DNA of 31,031 bases from JBLIKP01 sp047635375 (GCA_047635375.1 JBLIKP010000020.1:1-31031), one strand, 5' to 3'; positions 23,007-30,931 are shown, numbered from the stretch's first letter. The notes: a model not told the origin generated them from the sequence alone. Program-made: numbers and translations.

Positions 23007-25982
23007 TTAAAGATTCAATTCTCCTCGTTTTACCACTTTCTTCTTAACCACCTCCGTTTCATTAACCTCCTTAAGCGGCAGCTTCTTCATCGCAATAACC
23101 TCCACCGAAGGGTAATCAAATTCTACAGCTACCTTCCCTTTTATCCCATATACTCCCGCTCCTCTAAAAGGGAATTTTGCCGCCACCTGTGGGAAGTGGG
23201 TCGTGTCGAAAAAATAGCCATCCCTGTCTAAAAACGTACCGAAATTCATACGCAAGCCTTGCTTGGTTTTGGTCACTTTGTGCGTCACGTAGTATCCCAT
23301 GATAAACACGGTTTTCCCATGCAGATGAGCAAGATGCCGCGCACGCAATTTCAGGTTAGGCTCCTTAGCCAAAAGCTCGTAGGGCGAACACAATGCAAAG
23401 CCCAACAACTCTATCTCGTCGATCGCTTGCTCCAAGGCGTCGTACTCTAAAGGAGGTAGCTCAAACTTCTTCTTCTTGATTTCAAACAATTCGGCTTCGG
23501 GATTCGACTTTTTATCTTTATGAAGCATAAAATGTGCGTCCCATAACAGCGCCTGCCTGCTTTTTCCGGTAAACCGAAAGGCGTTCATTCGAATCAAAAT
23601 GATAAGCTGCTCCAGTGAAATAGACACTCGGCTTAGAAAGTGATCTAAATCGTTAAACGTACCGTATCGCTCCCGCTGCGCTACTATTTCAGAAGAAATT
23701 TTATACTCCAACGACTTCAAATGAATAAGCCCCAAAGTAACGGTATGCCCGTTAATGGACGAGAGGTACTCGCTGGTATTCACGCAGGGTCCTTCCACCA
23801 CTGCTCCCGCCATGCGCGATTCCTGCACATAGTGCTCAGTACGGTAAAATCCGCCGAAATTATTTATTACTCCCACCATAAACTCTCTGGGGTAATGCGC
23901 TTTGAGGAACAAACTCTGGTAGCTCTCCACAGCATACGACGCCGAGTGCCCCTTGCTAAAAGCATAATTCCCAAAGCTCTCAATCTGCCGCCACACTTCT
24001 GCCGTCACGGCGTCGTCATAGCCAAAGCGTCTGCAATTACTGAAGAACTTGTCCTTAATCACGTTGAAATCGGTGCGGTTGCGGTACTTCCCCGACATCC
24101 CCCTGCGCAGCACATCGGCCTCGGTGAGGGTAAGTCCGGCAAAGTAATGCGCTACTTTAATTACATCCTCTTGATACACCATTACACCGTAGGTTTCCTT
24201 CATGAGCTCCCCAATTTTTGGGTGGATGTACTCCCTCCGCTCCGGCTCCCGGTGGCGTTTGATGTATTCCCTCATCATTCCCGAGCTCGATACACCCGGC
24301 CTAATGATGGAGCTTGCCGCTACCAGGCCTATGTAATCATTGGTCTGCAGCTTATTGAGCAGCATGCGCATGGCGGGCGACTCCACATAAAAACAGCCCA
24401 TGGTGCGCCCAGTGCTAAGCAACCTTTTGACTTTAGGATCTTCCTTAAACGCCTTGATGTCGTGAATATCAATCTCCACTCCGCAATTGTCTTTCACAAT
24501 ATCTACGGTGTCTTTTATGTGTCCTAGTCCGCGCTGACTTAAAATATCGAATTTATACAATCCAATATCTTCTGCCTCGAGCATACTAAACTGCACTACG
24601 GGAAAGCCTTTCGGCGGAAGCTCTGTGGGCGAATAGCTAAAAATAGGCTCCTGGGAAATCAACATTCCTCCGGCGTGGATGCTCAGATGCGCGGGGAATC
24701 CGTGGATAAGCTCGCTGTAAGTATAGACTAGCTCCACCAATTTACTTGGCGGCGGCCGCCTTCCCTGGTAGATAATCAAATCATCTATTTCTGCCTTGGG
24801 CAAACCAAATACCTTCCCCAACTCTCGCAAAGCCGCCTTCCGTTGAAAAGTGTTGTACGTCCCCAACAGGGAAACATGCTCCTTGCCGTGCCTTTGAAAG
24901 ACATAGGCAATAATTTCGTCGCGATCTTTCCATGAGAAATCAATATCGAAGTCGGGCGGATTTTCCCGTGCCTCGTTAATAAACCGTTCGAAATAAAGAT
25001 CCAGGTCTATGGGGTCAACATCGGTAATCCGCAGACAATAGGCCACCACGCTGTTGGCCCCACTACCACGCCCTACATAAAAGAAATTTCGCTCCCTGGC
25101 ATACCGCACAATGTCCCAATTGATGAGGAAGTAGGACGTAAACCGCTTACTTTTTATGAGGGCAATTTCCTTGGCGATACGCTCGGTAACCTCGGTAGTT
25201 GGATTGGGATAGCGATATTTCATCCCTTTTTCTACTAGGCGCTGAAGAAGCGCATCATCCTCATCGGCGGAAGCCAAGAAAAGCTGCTTATTCCTAAATT
25301 TTCCCAACTCAAAATCAAAAGTACACGATGCTGCCAGCTCGCGCGTATTCTCCCAAATGCGCCAATATTCCCCCAAGTGCCGCCGCATGCGCTCTTTGGT
25401 CCACAGGACATGATCTTCACTCGCCTGCTCTTCGGGCGGAAGCTTACTGAGCAACACATTTTTATCGATGGCGCGCAAAAGTCGGTGTGCATTAAAATCC
25501 CGTTTATTGAGGTAGGTAAACGTGTTTAGCACCACGAGTTTTTCGGTGCGATGCGCCCAGGGGGTAAGTGGTAACTGAGCAACATCGGCTAAGCCAAGAC
25601 CCACAAACTCATTGTCGCGTAAGTAACGGTTGGCACGGGTAAAAGGGTAAATAAAATAACAATTTTCAAGCACAGGCGCTTCTCGCGGAAGATCCTTCTT
25701 CTCGTGCAAAAAGGGCGTAAGGAAACTGTTAAGCTCCCTAAAGCCATCCGTATTTCGGGCAATACCCACATAAAGCTGCTCACTCCCATTGCGGAAATCT
25801 ATCCCCGCCAAGGGACGCACGCCGTAATCGGGCGCAAGACGTACAAAATCAAAAACTCCCGAGGTGTTGTTAATATCCGTAATCGCCGCCACCTCGTAAC
25901 CACCTTCGCGCAAAGCCTCAAGCAGACGAGTATGGGACAGCGTGCCGTATTTAAAACTATAATATGTGTGGTTATTGAGCAT
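23007..25982 (-). CDS. dnaE: DnaE-type DNA polymerase III alpha subunit, short (probably non-replicative)
   Basis: The 991-residue protein has a PHP-like N-terminal domain, polymerase palm and thumb with the active-site PPDFDIDF at about 341-348, GRGSGANSVVAYCLRITDVDP and IDLDLYFERFINEAR before it, and DIIKVAHYF/RGMSGKYRNR regions. It ends after an OB-fold-like part (HGKTVFIMGYYVTHKVTKTKQG). At 991 residues it is much shorter than the main replicative DnaE of this phylum (about 1400-1500), which points to an error-prone DnaE2-like enzyme. The PHP start reads NNHTYYSF rather than HxHSxYS, so its exonuclease site is probably lost. No ImuA/ImuB partner is nearby. G+C is visibly higher than in neighbours. 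Confidence 0.85.
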   Translation of the reverse strand: MLNNHTYYSFKYGTLSHTRLLEALREGGYEVAAITDINNTSGVFDFVRLAPDYGVRPLAGIDFRNGSEQLYVGIARNTDGFRELNSFLTPFLHEKKDLPREAPVLENCYFIYPFTRANRYLRDNEFVGLGLADVAQLPLTPWAHRTEKLVVLNTFTYLNKRDFNAHRLLRAIDKNVLLSKLPPEEQASEDHVLWTKERMRRHLGEYWRIWENTRELAASCTFDFELGKFRNKQLFLASADEDDALLQRLVEKGMKYRYPNPTTEVTERIAKEIALIKSKRFTSYFLINWDIVRYARERNFFYVGRGSGANSVVAYCLRITDVDPIDLDLYFERFINEARENPPDFDIDFSWKDRDEIIAYVFQRHGKEHVSLLGTYNTFQRKAALRELGKVFGLPKAEIDDLIIYQGRRPPPSKLVELVYTYSELIHGFPAHLSIHAGGMLISQEPIFSYSPTELPPKGFPVVQFSMLEAEDIGLYKFDILSQRGLGHIKDTVDIVKDNCGVEIDIHDIKAFKEDPKVKRLLSTGRTMGCFYVESPAMRMLLNKLQTNDYIGLVAASSIIRPGVSSSGMMREYIKRHREPERREYIHPKIGELMKETYGVMVYQEDVIKVAHYFAGLTLTEADVLRRGMSGKYRNRTDFNVIKDKFFSNCRRFGYDDAVTAEVWRQIESFGNYAFSKGHSASYAVESYQSLFLKAHYPREFMVGVINNFGGFYRTEHYVQESRMAGAVVEGPCVNTSEYLSSINGHTVTLGLIHLKSLEYKISSEIVAQRERYGTFNDLDHFLSRVSISLEQLIILIRMNAFRFTGKSRQALLWDAHFMLHKDKKSNPEAELFEIKKKKFELPPLEYDALEQAIDEIELLGFALCSPYELLAKEPNLKLRARHLAHLHGKTVFIMGYYVTHKVTKTKQGLRMNFGTFLDRDGYFFDTTHFPQVAAKFPFRGAGVYGIKGKVAVEFDYPSVEVIAMKKLPLKEVNETEVVKKKVVKRGELNL

Positions 25983-25999
25983 TTTTATTTCGCTTGCGC

Positions 26000-26713
26000 G
26001 GAAAAATCGTGACGCTTTCCTCCACGACAGAACCTAGGCTGCATCGATATTAAAAATGTCATTTATTCCGTCATTATTCTGACGATAATTTAAACATTAA
26101 GGAAATGAAAATGGAATAATGTGGAAAAGTTTTGAGGGACTTTACCCATTTCAGATTTCAGATTCCCCTTAGAAAAAACGTAAAGGTTCTCAAAAGCAAC
26201 GACCCCGTGAGGCTGGTTCCCGGCATTATTTTAAAATCTTATTTGTCCCAAAGTAAGATGAGCGAGGGCTTGCGCAAGCAATCCTTAAGATGAAGAATGT
26301 AATTGAGGAGAAAATGATTTCTGCAAAAGAATAAGTAAAGAAGCACCGTTTAATTCGTGCTTGGGTTGCGCGGTGGATCTTTCTTTGGTTAGACAAATAA
26401 AATTTTAAAATCAAGCCTAGATGGTTCGAGTGGCCTCACCACAGGTTTTTTGGTTCTTTTTCAGCGATGGAAAAAGAACAGAAACTACTTTGAGAAACGT
26501 CATCTCCAAATCTAATTAACTTCAAAAAAACCTAGCAAAAGCAAACAGCATAATTTGAAAAATCATCAGGATCACCCTGATCACACAATCATTTGAAGCC
26601 AAATACTCTAATAAAACAACAAACACATATAAACTAGATAGGCTGGGTGCTATAAAAAAGCCCGTTAGTTTCATTATCTTGAAGGCTATTAAACCCTCCC
26701 AAAAACCAAAACC
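26000..26713. other. 714-bp gene-free region upstream of dnaE
   Basis: No convincing gene lies here. Contents: a CGTCA/TGACG hairpin near 26068-26083 in front of dnaE that could be an operator, the fold-back element 26229-26410, and a GTTCTTTTTC / GAAAAAGAAC hairpin at 26453-26479. A minus-strand frame coding a 50-residue hydrophobic peptide (from an ATG near 26673) is possible but unsupported. Confidence 0.5.
26229..26410. repeat. fold-back element with imperfect terminal inverted repeats
   Basis: TTTTAAAATCTTATTTGTC (26229-26247) and its complement GACAAATAAAATTTTAAAA (26392-26410) match 18 of 19 positions. Just inside, CCAAAGTAAGAT and its counterpart ATCTTTCTTTGG pair with one mismatch, giving arms of about 32 bp. 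The interior is about 115 bp and holds no gene. This fits a MITE-like or decayed element; no target-site duplication could be identified. Confidence 0.6.
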
Positions 26714-27628
26714 ATGCCACACAAGAACGGAATTATCCTTAGCATTCTTTGCCTAACCCTATTAATCTCTTGCGCTCAAAAAACTTCAAAGGTTGAAAAC
26801 AATCAAGTAGAAAAATCTTCAGAAATAGTGTTCGCAAATGTAAACCAACCTCACGAATACGGAGGCTGGTACTGCCCTGATAATTTAACCGGTTTTCCTG
26901 CAGTAGATATTAAGAACTGGAAAAACGTACCGGTTGTGAATGGAAGATTGGCAACCAAGGAGGAAACTCAGAACGGCACTTCACTTATTTTTGTAGATCT
27001 AGAAACCTATCCAGATGCTAAACCCATGGACATAGAGATGCCAAAACTGGCGAGATTCTATAATAAGTCCTCAAAAAAAGAAGAAATCATTATTGTAATT
27101 CAATCTTTAAAAATCTCAACGGATTCACTTGTAGGCTTTAGGTATTTAAACGGAGGAAACGGAAGCGCTAGATTCAATGAAGTTAATTTCTTTGCTAAGG
27201 AGGAAATAAAAAATCTAACCCCATCACGGTTTGTCACTCTAAATGTTCCCATAAATGCTTCGATGGAAAAAGTTTGGGAAGTGATCACAACAACTGGCCA
27301 TTTCAATACATTAAGGCCCATTTTCGATAAGGAAAATAGGCTCAGCACCGATTGGATTAAACCTCCAAAAGTAAATTTCAATTACCCTAATGCTGGAATA
27401 ATAGTCTCCGAATTCGCTGGGAATATGTTTGGAAACATGTATGTCCAAATCGACGCCGAACTGGGCAAATCACAATACGTCGAAAAATTTCTTGTGGATG
27501 AAAATCAGCAAACAAAAAACTCCGAGTTAACCATAGTTTGCGGTCCATACGCCCAAGACTATGAAGCCCAATCAAAAATTTTAACGGCTTGGAGTGAAAA
27601 AGTAAAAGAGCTTAGCGAAAAACTATAA
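26714..27628 (+). CDS. lipoprotein with SRPBCC-like C-terminal part
   Basis: The 304-residue protein has the lipobox LISC (C20), so it is an envelope lipoprotein. The first half contains YGGWYCPDNLTGFPAVDI and a region ending DAKPMDIEMPKLARFY, which I cannot assign. The second half begins FVTLNVPINASMEKVWEVITTTGHFNTLRP, the opening helix-strand pattern of the SRPBCC/START ligand-binding fold. A small hydrophobic ligand is therefore conceivable, but unproven. It is a single gene upstream of the Crp/Fnr regulator, with 87 bp between them and a promoter for the regulator in the gap. Confidence 0.7.
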   Translation: MPHKNGIILSILCLTLLISCAQKTSKVENNQVEKSSEIVFANVNQPHEYGGWYCPDNLTGFPAVDIKNWKNVPVVNGRLATKEETQNGTSLIFVDLETYPDAKPMDIEMPKLARFYNKSSKKEEIIIVIQSLKISTDSLVGFRYLNGGNGSARFNEVNFFAKEEIKNLTPSRFVTLNVPINASMEKVWEVITTTGHFNTLRPIFDKENRLSTDWIKPPKVNFNYPNAGIIVSEFAGNMFGNMYVQIDAELGKSQYVEKFLVDENQQTKNSELTIVCGPYAQDYEAQSKILTAWSEKVKELSEKL

Positions 27629-27684
27629 ACCATAATATTTAAAGAAAATCTACAATTTAAAACACCTAACTCAAAGACACGTTA

Positions 27685-27692
27685 TACATTTG
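27685..27692 (+). promoter_or_regulatory. -7 element of the Crp/Fnr gene (TACATTTG)
   Basis: ATACATTTG occurs here and again at 28332-28340 before the next gene; TACATTTG matches TAnnTTTG exactly. It lies 23 bp before the ATG. No clear -33 TTG is visible, which may mean activator dependence. Confidence 0.55.
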
Positions 27693-27715
27693 TTAGTACT
27701 TTACAGGGCAATTTA

Positions 27716-28291
27716 ATGGAAGAGTTAATTAAAAAAATCAAAGCCGCTATCGGCCTTAGCCCAGAGGCTGAAGAGCACCTTTTGTCCATTTCAAAGGAAA
27801 AAAAAATCCCAAAAGGATCAACCTTAATAAGAGAAGGGCAAACTGTAAAAAAGATATATTTCGTAACCCACGGCTGTTTAAGATCCTACTGCACCGATAA
27901 AAACGGAAAAGAGCACACTTTACAATTTGCAATCAAAAATTGGTGGATAAGCGATTATATCGCCTTACATAATAATGAGCCGGCAACACTTACCGTCGAG
28001 AGCCTTAAAGATTCAACAGTTATCGAATTTAACGTCGAAGATTTAAACGGGATACACACCCTCTTCCCTGAATTCGAACCCTTCCAAAGAAATATTTTAG
28101 AGCGCCATATTGTTAGTCTGCACAAGCGGATATTGAATCAGCTTCAATTGACGGCCGCCGAAAGGTATGATCTGTTTATCGCTCAGTACGGAGATATCGA
28201 GCAGTACACTCGAAATTATCATATTGCCTCTTATTTGGGGATCACACAAGAAAGCTTAAGCCGAATAAGAGTAGAAAAGACGAAAAAATAG
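27716..28291 (+). CDS. Crp/Fnr-family transcription regulator
   Basis: The 191-residue protein has the cyclic-nucleotide-binding-type beta-roll (KIPKGSTLIREGQTVKKIYFVTHG at about 30-55, FAIKNWWISDYIAL after it), a dimerisation helix and a C-terminal helix-turn-helix containing IASYLGITQESLSRIRVEK at about 168-186. It has no iron-sulfur cysteines of the FNR type, only one cysteine pair around CLRSYC. The HTH end is shortened, ending soon after the recognition helix, as in many Bacteroidota members. It probably controls the neighbouring oxidoreductase and Hsp31-like genes. The oxidoreductase begins 83 bp downstream with the same -7 box. Confidence 0.88.
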   Translation: MEELIKKIKAAIGLSPEAEEHLLSISKEKKIPKGSTLIREGQTVKKIYFVTHGCLRSYCTDKNGKEHTLQFAIKNWWISDYIALHNNEPATLTVESLKDSTVIEFNVEDLNGIHTLFPEFEPFQRNILERHIVSLHKRILNQLQLTAAERYDLFIAQYGDIEQYTRNYHIASYLGITQESLSRIRVEKTKK

Positions 28292-28332
28292 TTTTCTTAC
28301 CATAGGTCATATTTTCCCGAGCACCCCCACCA

Positions 28333-28340
28333 TACATTTG
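28333..28340 (+). promoter_or_regulatory. -7 element of the oxidoreductase promoter (TACATTTG)
   Basis: TACATTTG again fits TAnnTTTG exactly and shares nine bases (ATACATTTG) with the regulator promoter. The leader would be about 30 bases. As above, no -33 TTG is obvious. Confidence 0.55.
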
Positions 28341-28374
28341 AATCAAATAATAAGAAACAATTAATTAATATAAA

Positions 28375-29358
28375 ATGAAAGCACTACAACTAGTAAAATA
28401 TGGCGAGATAAATGAAAGTCTAGCCTTCAATGAAGTTGACAAACCTACTGTCCAGGTAAATGACGTTCTGATTGAAATAAAGGCTGCGGCGATTAATCCT
28501 ATAGATAAAAGCATCATCCTCGGAAATCTTCAAGGCATGCTTCCTATCCCTCTACCAAGCACATTATCTTATGACGTAAGTGGAATTGTAGTAGAAAAGG
28601 GAGACGGTGTAAATAAGTTTGAAATCGGCGATTTAGTGTACTCCAGAGTACCACAAGAACAAATGGGTTCACTTGCTGAATTTGTTGCGGTTACAAGTAT
28701 AGCCGTATCAAAAAAGCCAGGAAACATTTCCTTTGAAGAAGCTGCCAGTATTCCATTAGCTGGACTTACCGCCCTACAATCATTAGAATATGTAGGATTA
28801 AAAGAAAACGATAAGGTGCTTATCCATGCTGGTTCAGGGGGTGTGGGAAGTTTCGCGATTCAATATGCTAAATCAAAAGGCGCCTATGTTTACACCACAA
28901 CAAGTTCAAGTAATGTAGAATGGGTAAAAGCGCTTGGCGCGGATAGGGTTATTGATTACAAAACCGAGGACTATAAAACCATTGTGAAAGATGCCGACAT
29001 TGTGTTTGATACACTAGGGCAGAAATATACTGCTGAAGCCTTTCAGGTTATCAAGCAAGGGGGAAAAGTGGTGAGTATTGCTGGACCTTTAGACGAGGAA
29101 AGTGCTAAAATGTTCGGTATGGCGGATTATAAATTGCCTGAAGAATTAACGGCGCTAAGCAAAGAAAAAAATGCCGATTACAAATTCATTTTTATGCACC
29201 CCAACGGAGCTCAATTAGGAGAAATTAAAACCCTAATTGAGGATGGAAAGGTAAAACCAATCATCGATAAAATTTACCCCTTCACCGAAAGCGTTGAAGC
29301 CTTTAGACACCTTGCCACTGGAAGAGCAAAAGGGAAGATTGTAGTGAAAGTTGCATAA
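28375..29358 (+). CDS. NADPH-dependent quinone-type oxidoreductase (zinc-independent MDR family)
   Basis: The 327-residue enzyme has the GroES-like start with AAAINPIDKSIILG, the conserved SYDVSGIVVEKGDGV segment, and the nucleotide-binding HAGSGGVGSF motif at 151-160 followed by ALGADRVIDY. The catalytic zinc ligands of alcohol dehydrogenases and the structural cysteine lobe are absent, so it belongs to the quinone oxidoreductase group (Qor-like), which reduces quinones or reactive enals with NADPH. It is cytosolic. It lies between the Crp/Fnr regulator and the Hsp31-like gene, and its stop codon is 35 bp before the latter, so these two are probably one transcript. Confidence 0.9.
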   Translation: MKALQLVKYGEINESLAFNEVDKPTVQVNDVLIEIKAAAINPIDKSIILGNLQGMLPIPLPSTLSYDVSGIVVEKGDGVNKFEIGDLVYSRVPQEQMGSLAEFVAVTSIAVSKKPGNISFEEAASIPLAGLTALQSLEYVGLKENDKVLIHAGSGGVGSFAIQYAKSKGAYVYTTTSSSNVEWVKALGADRVIDYKTEDYKTIVKDADIVFDTLGQKYTAEAFQVIKQGGKVVSIAGPLDEESAKMFGMADYKLPEELTALSKEKNADYKFIFMHPNGAQLGEIKTLIEDGKVKPIIDKIYPFTESVEAFRHLATGRAKGKIVVKVA

Positions 29359-29393
29359 TAACAGATAAGGCATTTTAAAAAAAATTAGAAATT

Positions 29394-30296
29394 ATGATGA
29401 AGAAAATATTAATCGGGTTTGGGAGTATCATTTTCATTGTTTTTGTTGTCCTATATTTTACAACAAGACCTAAACAAGAGGCAGATGGTTCATATAGCCC
29501 ATCAACGTTGGCGCTAAATTTGGCTACGGTAAGTGTAACTGATTTTGAAAATATCAGTTATGAAAAATACGTGGGCAGCAAATCTAAAATTCTTGTGATT
29601 TTTACGGAACAGAAAAACCTGTTAATGAAAAACGGAAAAGAGTTTTCTACAGGTAATCATCCAATTGAGGCCTTGCTCCCTATGCTACATCTTAAAAATG
29701 CAGGTTTTGACTTTGACATTCTAACTCCAACAGGAAAACCAGTGGTTTTTGAAATGTGGGCGTTTCCCGAAGACGACGAACATGTAAACGCCATTTATAC
29801 TGAGTACAAATCGGATTTCGAACAGCCTAAGAGATTAGCAGATTTCCTAAGTGATTCAACCTTAGATTCAGATTCTTATGCAGCTGTTTTTATTCCTGGA
29901 GGCCATGGTGCTATGATAGGTATTCCTGAAGACCGAAACGTGGGAAAAGCACTTAATTGGGCTCATAATAATGATTTATTTACCATTACACTTTGTCATG
30001 GACCCGGGGCTTTATTATCAACCACCCTAAACAATCAGGAATTCCTTTATAAGGGATACAACATGGCTGTATTCCCAGATGCTGTGGATGAAATGACACC
30101 AATGATAGGATATCTACCTGGGAAAATGCCTTCGGGATTAAGTGAAAAGCTTAAAAGTTTGGGCGCCAATATTGTGAATACTGAATCTGATCAAACCGTA
30201 TGTATCGATAGAAAATTAATTACAGGAGCAAGTCCTTTAGCTTCTAATGAATTGGGTAAGCTTGCTGTTAAAACCTTACTTAAGGAATTGAAATAA
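29394..30296 (+). CDS. DJ-1/PfpI superfamily protein of the Hsp31 (HchA) type, membrane-anchored
   Basis: The 300-residue protein starts with a hydrophobic segment of about 18 residues (IGFGSIIFIVFVVLYF), a signal anchor that HchA of E. coli lacks, so it should face the periplasm. The body matches HchA-type glyoxalases: E92 (NHPIEALLPML), H171 in GGHGAM, C201-H202 in LCHGPG and D229 in VFPDAVDEM, the expected catalytic residues, then GYLPGKMPSG and an ending ITGASPLASNELGKLAVK. It probably removes reactive aldehydes such as methylglyoxal or protects proteins. Its neighbours are the oxidoreductase and Crp/Fnr regulator. A second ATG follows the first at once. Confidence 0.88.
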   Translation: MMKKILIGFGSIIFIVFVVLYFTTRPKQEADGSYSPSTLALNLATVSVTDFENISYEKYVGSKSKILVIFTEQKNLLMKNGKEFSTGNHPIEALLPMLHLKNAGFDFDILTPTGKPVVFEMWAFPEDDEHVNAIYTEYKSDFEQPKRLADFLSDSTLDSDSYAAVFIPGGHGAMIGIPEDRNVGKALNWAHNNDLFTITLCHGPGALLSTTLNNQEFLYKGYNMAVFPDAVDEMTPMIGYLPGKMPSGLSEKLKSLGANIVNTESDQTVCIDRKLITGASPLASNELGKLAVKTLLKELK

Positions 30297-30323
30297 AAAC
30301 TAGGTAATTCAAAATAGTAAGGC

Positions 30324-30357
30324 AAAAGCGGTTTGGGAGAAATTCCAGACCGCTTTT
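30324..30357 (+). terminator. terminator of the Hsp31-like gene
   Basis: AAAAGCGGTTTGG pairs with CCAGACCGCTTTT (one wobble) across a GAGAAATT loop and is followed by GTATTTTTG. It lies 28 bp after the stop codon. Confidence 0.9.
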
Positions 30358-30372
30358 GTATTTTTGTAGATT

Positions 30373-30406
30373 CCCTTCAAGGCCCCTTTCAGGAGACCCT
30401 GAAGGG
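30373..30406 (-). repeat. hairpin repeat, type 2, reverse orientation
   Basis: CCCTTCA (30373-30379) pairs with TGAAGGG (30400-30406); the minus strand carries the GGGTCTCCTGAAAGGG core shared by the family. It lies directly after the stop codon of the sorting-domain relic at 30412-30486 and may once have been that gene's terminator. Confidence 0.75.
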
Positions 30407-30411
30407 GACTA

Positions 30412-30486
30412 TTATTGTACAAAAAGCCTTTTAAAAAGCGGGGTTCCATCCACTTCAGCCGATATCATATAAATCCCTGGTTTAAC
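30412..30486 (-). pseudogene. relic of a type IX secretion sorting-domain tail
   Basis: On the minus strand 24 codons read VKPGIYMISAEVDGTPLFKR and end LFVQ-stop, the usual end of a Por-secretion C-terminal domain, which directs proteins to the T9SS. A TAG stands in frame directly upstream and no reading frame with homology precedes it, so only the tail survives. A second copy lies about 210 bp to the right. Confidence 0.65.
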
Positions 30487-30610
30487 CTAATCTAAATCCC
30501 TTTCCACCAAACTCCCTGAAAATCCAACGCCCAAAGAAAGCAAAAATCCGTCTCCAATTGCTTGAAGACGGACTTTAATTCTTGTTATTGATTTCCTCTT
30601 CTCAGAGCCT

Positions 30611-30643
30611 CCCATCAGGGTCTCCTGAAAGGGACCCTGAGGG
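30611..30643. repeat. hairpin repeat, type 2
   Basis: CCC(A)TCAGGGTC pairs with GACCCTGAGGG (one bulged A) around loop TCCTGAAAGG. It lies seven bases beyond the stop codon of the second sorting-domain tail. Confidence 0.75.
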
Positions 30644-30649
30644 TTACTT

Positions 30650-30697
30650 TTACTGTACAATAAGCCTTTTAAGAAGCGGGGTTCCAATTGGTGGTGA
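30650..30697 (-). pseudogene. second relic of a type IX sorting-domain tail
   Basis: On the minus strand the codons read SPPIGTPLLKRLIVQ-stop, matching the end of the first relic (GTPLFKRLFVQ). Upstream the frame continues as LCKK without homology, so this copy is even shorter. Both copies share TGTACAA and AAGCCTTTTAA around the end. Confidence 0.6.
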
Positions 30698-30856
30698 TTT
30701 TTTACAGAGTAACCTGAGCAAAAATATTTAGGAAAAATGACTTAAAATTTAAAGAACCTAAGCTAATACTCTCAAAATAATAGCTGTTGATATAATCGTG
30801 TTGAAAATGGTTAAAGCCCTAAAGAGTAAAGCACCAGTATTGATTACAACAATTCT

Positions 30857-30864
30857 TATATTTG
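30857..30864 (+). promoter_or_regulatory. -7 element of the tspO promoter (TATATTTG)
   Basis: TATATTTG fits TAnnTTTG exactly, 68 bp before the ATG at 30932. A transcript from it would begin at about 30870, so that the hairpin 30867-30904 forms near its 5' end. A -33 TTG at the right spacing is lacking. Confidence 0.5.
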
Positions 30865-30866
30865 GA

Positions 30867-30904
30867 ATCCCGCCTGGGGCTCCTGAAAGTTACCCTGACG
30901 GGAT
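30867..30904 (+). repeat. hairpin repeat, type 2, in the tspO leader
   Basis: ATCCCG (30867-30872) pairs with CGGGAT (30899-30904) around a degenerate type-2 core (GGGGCTCCTGAAAG). It is followed by TTTTTCAATTTTT. Its location between the predicted start of transcription and the ATG allows termination or attenuation of tspO. Confidence 0.7.
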
Positions 30905-30931
30905 TTTTCAATTTTTACATTTCTCTTAATT

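Noticed and set aside
23721..24527. Long plus-strand open frame of 268 codons inside dnaE
   Set aside because: It is antisense to the conserved polymerase core; its composition reflects the GC-rich gene on the other strand and it matches no family.
26068..26083. CGTCA/TGACG palindrome as an SOS operator for dnaE
   Set aside because: No defined SOS box for this group matches it, and the distance to the ATG is about 90 bp without a recognisable promoter.
26522..26722. Minus-strand 66-codon frame coding a hydrophobic peptide upstream of the lipoprotein gene
   Set aside because: It needs a GTG start overlapping the lipoprotein ATG or an internal ATG near 26673, has no family match and no signal for translation.
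30487..30687. Minus-strand 66-codon frame between the two sorting-domain relics
   Set aside because: It starts at TTG out of frame with the second tail and only bridges the hairpin and spacer; it has no protein features.
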